Origin: an uncultured Bacteroides sp. | GTDB lineage: Bacteria; Bacteroidota; Bacteroidia; Bacteroidales; Bacteroidaceae | Length of the DNA stretch: 13,090 nt | Direction of reading: 5' to 3' | Assembly (NCBI GenBank): GCA_937890825.1 | Contig: CALADS010000023.1 | Coordinates: 1-13,090 of the forward strand | Part shown: piece by piece, positions 6,666 through 13,090 of the stretch | Position numbering within the stretch: the stretch's first letter is position 1 | Layout of the letters: each line of letters starts with the position of its first letter | The notes under the pieces: generated by a model | What the model was told of the DNA's origin: nothing | What the model saw: only the letters and a program-made list of their open reading frames with translations | The model's database searches: none | Made by a program: the position numbers and the translations under genes

Positions 6666-7930
6666 AACTTGTCGATTAAGGTTTGTAACGGGTGACTTTT
6701 GACCGGTTCTTGCTGAGCCATTTCTTCATACAGGCGCTGTAACTCGGCTTGCACAGCCTGGCGTTTCAGCTTCGATTCTTTGGTCTCTTCCTGGATGTAC
6801 ATCTGATAGTTTGCCTTCAGATGTACCTTCACCTGCGAGAGACTCATGTTCAGGATCTGCTTGGCTATCTGGGTGGTGGCGCTCACCACACTGGTCACCT
6901 CACTGGCCATCGTTCCGATGGATGAAAGCGGCATGTCGATGTTCTGCACCAGTCCCTGCTCCATCCGCTTGGCAGCACTGGCCTTCAGATTGTTCGGCAG
7001 GTTCAGTCCTTCCATGGCATCGTTGTCATAAATGACGAACGATACGGGGTTGATATTGTCCCCCACCTTCAGACTACTCACCACCACATCCAGCCGGCTG
7101 GCTCCCAAGGTAGCCACCCCGTAGAAGAGGGTGTTGGCCGGTATCTTCATGCCGGCTACGGTCACGTCCTCCAGCAGACGCATCCTGACGGTGCTTCCCG
7201 TCACCACCGTCTGGTCACCGTGAATGCAGGCCTTAAACAGGTTGCTGCTCACCGGCACGGCGGTCTGCTGCTTCCGCATCCGCTTCCCGTTTTCGGCCAC
7301 ATAGATGGGCTTGCTTTCCTCCAGGCTGTCCAACAAGGGACTGGACGGTTGCGCGGCGCTCTTCTTTTTCTTGTCCTCATCGTATTGGAGGATGCGCTTA
7401 TACATCTCCTTGCGGTAACGCTCCGACTCGTCCAGGTCCTTGCGGATCCGGGCATTCTTCCGGGCCTCCCGGATAATCTCGTTCAGGGCTTCTTCGTCTT
7501 CCAGCCCGTCCAGCTGCTGGTCCAGCTGCTGTGCGAAACGTCCCTGCCGTCCGCCTCCATAGCCCGACATCACCTCACTGTAAGGGTCGCCCTGCATTCT
7601 CCGGATACGTTCCAGCTTCCGTTCGTCATACTCCTCCTCCCGGTTGTGCAGGTCGAAATAGAAGTCCGAGCCTTTCACGTCCGATTCCTTCCGGATGCGT
7701 TCTTCCTCTTGTTTTTCCAACTCATCCCGCTTATAGGCTTCCAGCTTGTCGCCGGCCTTTTCCGATTCCTGGGCGGTGGGCTCAAAAAAGGCGGAAGCAT
7801 CCTCTTTCTGCTGCGTCTCTTCGGACTGTCCTGCATGGATAAAGAACACATAGATAAACAGCATGCCCAGGATGATAGGAATCCCCATCAGCAGTTTGTT
7901 CTTATCCTTCAGTAAATCACTTGCTTTCAT
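6662..7930 (-). CDS. traM: Conjugative transfer protein TraM (VirB10-like)
   Basis: A 422-residue VirB10-like scaffold that should span from the inner membrane to the outer-membrane part of the channel. A short cytoplasmic N-terminus is followed by one membrane helix (about 14-31). Residues 40-195 are very rich in Glu, Lys and Arg and probably form helical or coiled-coil spacer in the periplasm, with a Gly-rich break near 123-131. Residues about 226-380 form the conserved C-terminal domain, starting VSSNLFKACIHGDQTVVTGS and including NPVSFVIYDNDAMEGLNLP. The gene overlaps the traK end by 14 bases, and its leader motif ACCCCAAAA is therefore inside traK coding sequence. The stop overlaps the start of the next small gene (ATGA). 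The strong match in order and sequence to Bacteroides TraM makes the call secure. Confidence 0.92.
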   Translation of the reverse strand: MKASDLLKDKNKLLMGIPIILGMLFIYVFFIHAGQSEETQQKEDASAFFEPTAQESEKAGDKLEAYKRDELEKQEEERIRKESDVKGSDFYFDLHNREEEYDERKLERIRRMQGDPYSEVMSGYGGGRQGRFAQQLDQQLDGLEDEEALNEIIREARKNARIRKDLDESERYRKEMYKRILQYDEDKKKKSAAQPSSPLLDSLEESKPIYVAENGKRMRKQQTAVPVSSNLFKACIHGDQTVVTGSTVRMRLLEDVTVAGMKIPANTLFYGVATLGASRLDVVVSSLKVGDNINPVSFVIYDNDAMEGLNLPNNLKASAAKRMEQGLVQNIDMPLSSIGTMASEVTSVVSATTQIAKQILNMSLSQVKVHLKANYQMYIQEETKESKLKRQAVQAELQRLYEEMAQQEPVKSHPLQTLIDKL

Positions 7931-8594
7931 GGTCTGTCGTTTTTGGGGTTACAGATTCTGTCAAAGTCTCATCGTCGGCATAGCCGCCTTGTTCCACGGG
8001 GGCCGAATAGTGTACAATCCAGTCCTCGATCTTGGCCCCGTGGGCGTTGTCCTCACTGCGTGACACATCGTAGATGGTAAACTCAGCCACGATTTCCCGG
8101 GAGATGCTGCCCCGGGCCCGGTAGCCGGTCTGCGTGAAGGAGATTTTTCCGGTCGTAGGAATCGTCTGGGTATCAATCTGAATGTCCTTGATGCTCACGT
8201 CATACCGGATATTCTTCTGAATCAGTGAGTTCTGCATGTTCACATCGTTATACTCGTTCAGCAGTTCCTTCCCCTTGTTTCCGATGAGGTTCAGCGCATA
8301 CTTCACATGCTTTTCATAGGTGTTCTCGTCAAACGCATACCAGCTTTTGACAAAGCTCTTCACATGGTTCATGTATTCATACTTGCGCATGGCCAGCGAA
8401 GGCACGGCACTGGCGGTATATACTTCTCCCTTCCGGTCAATGACCAGTGCCTGGGCCTGTGCCTTTTCGATCTGCACAGACAGATAGATGAGACAGCTCA
8501 CAAAGGCAAGGGTCAGCAGTACGCAATAGCCGACGGAGAGACGGATGGTCAGTCTGACTGCATCATCCGCAGACTTAAATTGGGTCAGGTTCAT
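7917..8594 (-). CDS. traK: Conjugative transfer protein TraK (VirB8-like)
   Basis: A 225-residue bitopic inner-membrane protein: a short cytoplasmic N-terminus, one membrane helix (about 18-40), then a periplasmic domain of the VirB8/TraK type. The segment ALVIDRKGEVYTASAV just after the membrane and the MRKYEYMNHVKSFVKSWYAF helix are characteristic of Bacteroides TraK. VirB8-like proteins join the core channel to the inner-membrane complex. The gene starts 7 bases after the traJ stop, with an ACCCAAAG motif 18 bases before the ATG that includes the last codons of traJ. Its last codons overlap the traM start by 14 bases, implying coupled translation of the two partners. Confidence 0.92.
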   Translation of the reverse strand: MNLTQFKSADDAVRLTIRLSVGYCVLLTLAFVSCLIYLSVQIEKAQAQALVIDRKGEVYTASAVPSLAMRKYEYMNHVKSFVKSWYAFDENTYEKHVKYALNLIGNKGKELLNEYNDVNMQNSLIQKNIRYDVSIKDIQIDTQTIPTTGKISFTQTGYRARGSISREIVAEFTIYDVSRSEDNAHGAKIEDWIVHYSAPVEQGGYADDETLTESVTPKTTDHESK

Positions 8595-8601
8595 GGCTTA
8601 C

Positions 8602-9654
8602 TTACTTTGGGTTATCGTTGATAAAGCTCTCTCCCACCGAAGCGGCTCCGCCCACGTTGGTCAGCTTGGCAGCTGCTCCGGCTCCGCCCAACAGGGCAAC
8701 AGTGGCTGCCGTAGTCACAATCGACACGGCTTTCGAGATGATCTTGCCCGCATCGCTGTGTCCCACGATCTTCGATGCCAGCCAAAAACAGCTGCAATAG
8801 GCTCCGATCAGCGCCAGGTCCATCCCCAGATACTGGAGCTGTGTGGTGGCTCCGTCCACCATGTCGGCACTGGGGGTGTAGATGGCTTTCAGGGTCTGCC
8901 ACATGATCTGATTCAGGATATTGATGACCGTAAAGACCATACAGCTGGAGCAGAGGGTTCCGAACCAGACGTTCAGCTGCTTCTGAAAGACCGGCAGCAT
9001 GCTGACGGCAAAGACAAAGGGTCCCAATATGACCAATATCTTGACAATCACCACGCCGATGCCCAGGATGACAATCTGGATGACTCCCACCAGCAGGGCG
9101 GCAAAGGCATGGATGACCAGCGTAACCAGGTTGATGGGATTCAGCAGCTGCACGATCTTCTCCACACTCGACCGCACGCCTTTCATCTCGTCCTCTTCTT
9201 CCTTCTTGTCCAGCTCGTGCTGCATGGCTCCGGTGGTATCGGCACCGTCCGCCACTTCGGATTCCAGCGCATGCTTGTCGTATTCGGCCAGCATCTCTCC
9301 CTGTTCGTCCGCCTGCCGGGTCATAAACTGGGCAAACTCCTCCGCCCGGCCGGAGGTCAGCGAAGTGGCTTCATTGATGACTTCCATCGTTCCGACGATG
9401 GTCTGCGCAATGGGCTTGTACAAGGTCAGACAGAACATCAGCACCAGGCAGCGGGCGATTTCCATCATGTCCGGAAACTTGTCTTCGTTCGGGGTCAGCA
9501 GCTGGCTGGCTCCATGGTAGAGGTAGTTGTAGGCCATGTTGCAGATGAAGCAGATAACACCTACACCAAAGGCGATAACGGTCATCTTCGATACCAGTTC
9601 CATGGTCAGACCGTCCGTGATCTGGAGTCCCCAGAGAAAATTGTCTTGATTCAT
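8602..9654 (-). CDS. traJ: Conjugative transfer protein TraJ (VirB6-like polytopic membrane protein)
   Basis: A 350-residue protein with about six to seven hydrophobic segments (near 22-45, 63-80, 172-198, 199-220, 232-252, 277-294 and 306-325). Between the second and third is a long polar loop (about 98-162), strongly acidic and rich in Glu, Asp and Gln. The segment FPDMMEIARCLVLMFCLTLY followed by KPIAQTIVGTMEVINEAT is typical of Bacteroides TraJ. VirB6-like proteins form the inner-membrane part of the DNA path. The gene starts 7 bases after the DUF4141 gene and ends 7 bases before traK. The C-terminal end (about 323-340) is rich in Gly and Ala. Confidence 0.92.
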   Translation of the reverse strand: MNQDNFLWGLQITDGLTMELVSKMTVIAFGVGVICFICNMAYNYLYHGASQLLTPNEDKFPDMMEIARCLVLMFCLTLYKPIAQTIVGTMEVINEATSLTSGRAEEFAQFMTRQADEQGEMLAEYDKHALESEVADGADTTGAMQHELDKKEEEDEMKGVRSSVEKIVQLLNPINLVTLVIHAFAALLVGVIQIVILGIGVVIVKILVILGPFVFAVSMLPVFQKQLNVWFGTLCSSCMVFTVINILNQIMWQTLKAIYTPSADMVDGATTQLQYLGMDLALIGAYCSCFWLASKIVGHSDAGKIISKAVSIVTTAATVALLGGAGAAAKLTNVGGAASVGESFINDNPK

Positions 9655-9661
9655 AAGGCTT

Positions 9662-10258
9662 CTAGTTTATGTGTCGGGTATAGGCGGCCAGACGTCCCTG
9701 GTAGTAGGTCTTGCGGTTGTGCCCTTTCAGGCTCTTGTAGATGACTACCGAACGGACCGATTCATTAAACTCTCTCATCTCTTCGGCGGCTTTCTCCACC
9801 GATGCCTTCACCTGTTCGATAAACTGCATTCTTCCTTCGGAGTTCATCGAAAAGTAGCTGGTCACGGTGGCCACCTTAAACAGCAGGTCCGTACTCAGAC
9901 TCAGGTTGACGGTCACTCCCTGAAAGTTCAGAAACTTCAGACAGTTGTAGTTCGACCCCACGTTCATGTAGAAGCTGTAGTCACTGCTCAGACAGGCTAC
10001 GTCATCCAGCAGGTCAGCAAGGTCCTTGAGCGAGCGTAGCTGCTTGAGCTGGTCAATCTTCTGCAAGCCGAGACGCAGCTTCTGGGCATCTATCATCTCG
10101 TTGATCTGGCTGATCCACTTTTTGACGTTGGTCACCCACTCCGTCGAGTTGACCACGGTATGCCCCGGGTCATGCACGACCCACTGGGCTTTCGTCTCCA
10201 GGCTGCTTCCGGTGAGCAGCACCAGAGCGAGGATAAAGGCTGTAAGGTACTTTTTCAT
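9662..10258 (-). CDS. DUF4141-type exported transfer protein (TraI-like, VirB5-like)
   Basis: A 198-residue exported protein. Residues 1-24 form a signal peptide with cleavage likely before QWVVHDPGHTVVNSTEWV. A QWVV.DP segment right after cleavage, followed by long helices, is the pattern of VirB5-like proteins and of the Bacteroides DUF4141 (TraI) family, which lies between traG and traJ as here. Two cysteines in the mature part (89 and 106) could form a disulfide. The protein should be periplasmic or sit at the tip or base of the channel. It begins 10 bases after the small membrane protein's stop. The family is assigned by motif and by position; the name TraI follows the CTnDOT convention, and this is not a relaxase. 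Confidence 0.85.
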   Translation of the reverse strand: MKKYLTAFILALVLLTGSSLETKAQWVVHDPGHTVVNSTEWVTNVKKWISQINEMIDAQKLRLGLQKIDQLKQLRSLKDLADLLDDVACLSSDYSFYMNVGSNYNCLKFLNFQGVTVNLSLSTDLLFKVATVTSYFSMNSEGRMQFIEQVKASVEKAAEEMREFNESVRSVVIYKSLKGHNRKTYYQGRLAAYTRHIN

Positions 10259-10268
10259 AACAAAGGTC

Positions 10269-10484
10269 TTATAAGATGAATAACACGGTAAATATCACGC
10301 AGACAATCCAGGCCAGCAGGTAGCTCCGGGCATTCTCCTTCTTCATGGCCAGTGCCCATACCACAAAGATCAAGGCTACTCCCAGCAGGGCGGCGGCAAT
10401 GCTGCCGGCCACCCCGTTGCTCTGGGTGTAGAAGTCACTGCTCCAAACGGACAGTTGGGTCAATCCTTCAGTAGCATCATCCAT
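10269..10484 (-). CDS. Small two-helix membrane protein, possible VirB2/VirB3-like subunit
   Basis: A 71-residue protein with a polar N-terminus of about 24 residues and two hydrophobic helices (about 25-46 and 53-71), joined by a short basic turn, MKKENAR. There is no cleavable signal peptide. The layout of two helices with a short charged loop is shared by VirB2-type pilins, by the DUF4134 (TraE) family and by VirB3-like proteins, so a role as a small secretion-channel subunit is plausible, but no family motif decides it. The start overlaps the traG end by 8 bases and has a strong Shine-Dalgarno sequence 7 bases upstream, which fixes the start and strongly supports the gene. Confidence 0.78.
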   Translation of the reverse strand: MDDATEGLTQLSVWSSDFYTQSNGVAGSIAAALLGVALIFVVWALAMKKENARSYLLAWIVCVIFTVLFIL

Positions 10485-13083
10485 GGCGTTTCCTCCTTTC
10501 TTCCAGATACAGGTTGATGGCCGTATAGGTGGATCCGGTCTCGTTGAACAGCTGCTTCAACCGGACCACCGTCGATTGCCGCGAGTCAAAGGCAACGGCT
10601 GCAAAATCCGAAACTTCGTTCCGGAAGATGAAGGCATCGTTCGCCATCTTGATGAAGAACTCCCTCCAGCGGTCGGTCCGCTGCAGCGATTCAATCATAT
10701 TGATTTCCTCATCGGTGATGGACAATACGGCTTGCACCTCCGGCAGGTTCTGCCGGTGCTCCGAGTGGTCCAGTATCACCTTCGTCGCACAGTTGATGAT
10801 GATCGAATCCTTGATGCCTGACGGCATGTTCTTCAAGAATAAGATGTTCTGCGCAGCCAGGGTGATGCTTCCCTCTTTCTTGCGGAAAGTTCGGTACAAA
10901 TAGGCTATGAAGTCACCAAATTTCTCATCCTGCAGGAAGTCCAGCGCTTCGTCGATAATCAGTTCCTTCATGATACCCTGACGTTTCTTGATTTTATCGA
11001 CAATCATCTGCAGGGTGATGATGGCCACCAACGGGAAGTATTCCTTCTTCGAGGCATCTTCCATATCGAAAGCTATCAGCCGGTCATGTACAATGTCCAC
11101 GTTCTCCTTCGCATTGAGCAGGAAGCTCAGTTCACCGGTACAGTAGGGTTCCAACAACAGGATGAGCTCTTCAATCTCAAACTTCTGCTTTTCAAACTCA
11201 CTCATCCGCTGACTGAACACTTCCTTCAGATAGAGGCGGTAGGTCTTCATGTCCGGAAAGATGCGTTCGTGCTTCTCCCCTACCGACGAATTGTTCACAT
11301 AATCATAGAACCCGACAATGGATTTCCGGAGGATGGCCGTCTCCGCCGGCACCATCTGTTCCCGAGCCTTCCAGATGTAGCTGATGATGGCCACAATGGT
11401 CTTGATCTGGTCATCCGCAGACTCGGCATCCGATGTGTCGATATACAGGTATCTTCCGTTCTTGTCCCGGTCACAGAGGAAGGGGTTGAAGGCAAACTTC
11501 TTCTGTTCCGTAGAGTCAAAATATTTTCCCCGATTCAAGGCAATCATCGAACGGTAGGATCCGCCGATGTCGATGATCATCACGTCTCTTCCCAGTTCGT
11601 AGCTCTGCAGGATGTAGTTGTTCAGCCAGAAGGACTTTCCGCTGCCGGAAGGACCGATGACAATCCGGTTCTTGTTGTTCAAGGTCGGATAGTCCCACAG
11701 GTTGATCTTGACCGGTGTGCCGAACCGGTCGTTGTAGATATGTCCCTTGGCATCCGACAGATACATGCCTTCCTTCTGCAGATAGCAGATGGCCTGCTTG
11801 GTGGTATTCACAAAGCCCCGGTAGTTTGAACGGGCGTTGCCGGGGATGTTCGTGAAGAACAGGTTGCAGAGTTCGGCATTCTCCACATAGCAGCTGCTCT
11901 GGTTCATGAAGCTGTACCCTTGCTGGGCCAGGGCTATCTTCCGCATCAAGGAGGTGTGGTCCGTATCGTTCAGGATGACATTGAAAGCGGTATAGGCCGT
12001 CTGATAGTCAAACTTCGTGATTTCGTTGCAGAAGGCTTCCTGCTCCCGCTGCTTCTCCGCTGCCGGCGGATAGAAGTTGGTGATGTAGTTGAGTGCATCC
12101 TTCTCCGCTCCGATGGCGGTCACGGTGGCATCCGGATCCGTAATCTCGATCACCACATTCACGATGTGGTTGAACGGAAGTCCCAGTCCCAACGGATAGA
12201 GCATCGAACACTTGCTCTTGATGTTGTCAGGTATCTCGATCTGCCCGCCAAAGGCTTTCGACTTGCCCGTGTGGGGCAGGTTCAGTTCCTTCAGATGTTC
12301 TCCCTCGTTTGTCAGCGAAAGCATGGCCACATACTGCTGCCCGATCTTCATGGTCCCATCCTTGGTGATGGCCATGGGATTGACGGCTTTTTGGGTGGCA
12401 TCCGTTTCCGGATTTTCGTAAGACAGGTTGATGTAATCGTAGATGGCGTTGTTGAGTTCCACCTCGCTCATCTTCCGGATCTCAAACTGCTGGATGGAGG
12501 CCAGACCATTCTCGAAGTTCATCAGAAAGGCTTCCATTTCCTTCAACCGTTGCGGATAATCCTTATACGGTTGCTTAAAGGGGAAATACTGCTTCCGCAA
12601 CAGCGAAGTGGAAGTGGCGCTTTTCCGCAGCTTTCCAGTCCGGTTCCCATTGGTAAACGTCACATACAGGTTGGAGTAGCTGTTCAGGATTTCCTTTCCG
12701 TCAAAGTGCCGGTTGTTCTCGGCTATCAATGCATTGGTGGAATATTCCGTGTTCCGGTATTCGCCTGTATAATAGAAGTTCTGCTGGTGTACCACAGTTC
12801 CGGCAGGAAGCATCTTCAACAGGGCTTCCAGCCGTTCGTGGATGTAGAGCGCATCACTCTCCGAAAGGGTGAAGACCTCCGGCAGAAACAGCCGATACCC
12901 GACCGTAATGTCCCCGTTGCCGTTGATAATCGCATCTTCGGTGATGGTCTGGATGGGCAGCACATCCCCCAAATCCACCGAGCGGTCTGTCAGCTCCACT
13001 TCGCTCTGACGACTGTAGATCAAGACCACTACCAAGGCCAGCAGTCCAATCAATAAGGTGATAAGTAAGATGATTCCAATCAT
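10477..13083 (-). CDS. traG: Conjugation ATPase TraG (VirB4-like)
   Basis: An 868-residue ATPase of the Bacteroides TraG (VirB4) family, which powers assembly and substrate movement in the secretion machine. Walker A is GPSGSGKS at 477-484, followed by VMIIDIGGSYRSM; Walker B is LIIDE at 708-712; an LAAQN motif is at 743-747. The N-terminal half (about 30-400) corresponds to the family's less conserved domain. Unusually, the protein begins with a strong membrane helix (about 2-23), perhaps a remnant or fusion of a VirB3-like anchor. The ATG at 13083 is only 7 bases from the window edge and the frame is still open upstream (codons AAG, CAA), so the true start could lie outside the window. The end overlaps the next gene by 8 bases. 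This is the first gene visible in the operon. Confidence 0.93.
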   Translation of the reverse strand: MIGIILLITLLIGLLALVVVLIYSRQSEVELTDRSVDLGDVLPIQTITEDAIINGNGDITVGYRLFLPEVFTLSESDALYIHERLEALLKMLPAGTVVHQQNFYYTGEYRNTEYSTNALIAENNRHFDGKEILNSYSNLYVTFTNGNRTGKLRKSATSTSLLRKQYFPFKQPYKDYPQRLKEMEAFLMNFENGLASIQQFEIRKMSEVELNNAIYDYINLSYENPETDATQKAVNPMAITKDGTMKIGQQYVAMLSLTNEGEHLKELNLPHTGKSKAFGGQIEIPDNIKSKCSMLYPLGLGLPFNHIVNVVIEITDPDATVTAIGAEKDALNYITNFYPPAAEKQREQEAFCNEITKFDYQTAYTAFNVILNDTDHTSLMRKIALAQQGYSFMNQSSCYVENAELCNLFFTNIPGNARSNYRGFVNTTKQAICYLQKEGMYLSDAKGHIYNDRFGTPVKINLWDYPTLNNKNRIVIGPSGSGKSFWLNNYILQSYELGRDVMIIDIGGSYRSMIALNRGKYFDSTEQKKFAFNPFLCDRDKNGRYLYIDTSDAESADDQIKTIVAIISYIWKAREQMVPAETAILRKSIVGFYDYVNNSSVGEKHERIFPDMKTYRLYLKEVFSQRMSEFEKQKFEIEELILLLEPYCTGELSFLLNAKENVDIVHDRLIAFDMEDASKKEYFPLVAIITLQMIVDKIKKRQGIMKELIIDEALDFLQDEKFGDFIAYLYRTFRKKEGSITLAAQNILFLKNMPSGIKDSIIINCATKVILDHSEHRQNLPEVQAVLSITDEEINMIESLQRTDRWREFFIKMANDAFIFRNEVSDFAAVAFDSRQSTVVRLKQLFNETGSTYTAINLYLEERRKRHG
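10492..10499 (-). promoter_or_regulatory. Strong Shine-Dalgarno sequence before the 71-residue membrane protein
   Basis: Read on the minus strand the sequence is AAAGGAGG, 7 bases before the ATG at 10484, inside the last codons of traG. It decides the start of the small gene. Bacteroidetes seldom use such sites, and no other gene here has one this good. Confidence 0.6.
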
Positions 13084-13090
13084 TTGCTTC

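Noticed and set aside
7220..7915. Plus-strand open frame (231 codons), Leu- and Phe-rich, opposite traM
   Set aside because: The hydrophobic look comes from reading the Glu/Lys-rich spacer of TraM backwards; it is not a credible membrane protein.
8545..9744. Long plus-strand open frame (399 codons) opposite traJ
   Set aside because: It covers traJ and the ends of its neighbours on the opposite strand. The translation is rich in His, Gln, Asp and Gly with no domain or membrane logic, while traJ on the minus strand has clear family motifs. It is a by-product of codon use.
11086..11829. Plus-strand open frame (247 codons) opposite the traG ATPase domain
   Set aside because: Antisense to the most conserved part of traG, including the Walker A region, with no independent support.
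11920..13056. Long plus-strand open frame (378 codons) opposite traG
   Set aside because: It lies wholly inside traG in antisense, has no recognisable domain and no start context, and the traG reading has intact ATPase motifs.
1..13090. Terminators, tRNAs, CRISPR arrays, insertion sequences, attachment sites or an origin of transfer
   Set aside because: I looked for hairpins, direct or inverted repeats and RNA-like segments. Gaps between genes are at most about 23 bases and nothing convincing was seen.

Overview
This window is one continuous piece of a Bacteroidetes-type (Bacteroidales) conjugation operon. Every supported gene lies on the minus strand, so transcription runs from the right end (13090) to the left end (1). 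The organism is inferred from the set of Bacteroides-style Tra proteins (TraG, TraJ, TraK, TraM, TraN plus a DUF4141/TraI-like protein) and from start sites that mostly lack a Shine-Dalgarno sequence. The element type (ICE or plasmid) cannot be decided, because no relaxase, integrase, replication gene or attachment site is present.

Right part (13083 to 5370) is the type IV secretion machine: a TraG/VirB4 ATPase, a 71-residue two-helix membrane protein, a secreted DUF4141 VirB5-like protein, TraJ (VirB6-like), TraK (VirB8-like), TraM (VirB10-like), a 60-residue two-helix membrane protein and TraN (VirB9-like). There is no gene between traK and traM, where the CTnDOT-type order has traL. Small unrecognised membrane proteins sit after traG and after traM.

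Left part (5365 to 1) holds DNA-handling functions: a DUF3945-type protein, a 63-residue protein, an ArdC-like antirestriction/metallopeptidase protein, a short single-stranded DNA-binding protein, a VirD4-type coupling ATPase, and the first 17 codons of a gene with a signal peptide. SSB and ArdC-type proteins are typically establishment functions, used when single-stranded DNA enters a recipient; here they lie between the secretion channel and the coupling protein.

Packing is very tight: the largest gap between genes is about 23 bases and several genes overlap, so there is no room for an internal terminator or a normal intergenic promoter, and the whole window probably belongs to one transcript. 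The most interesting signals are shared protein modules. A roughly 50-residue helical repeat occurs twice in the DUF3945-type protein and once in the ArdC-like protein, and the 63-residue protein resembles the extreme C-terminus of the ArdC-like protein. In addition, five of the thirteen start codons have an ACCC-A-rich motif at a nearly fixed distance upstream.
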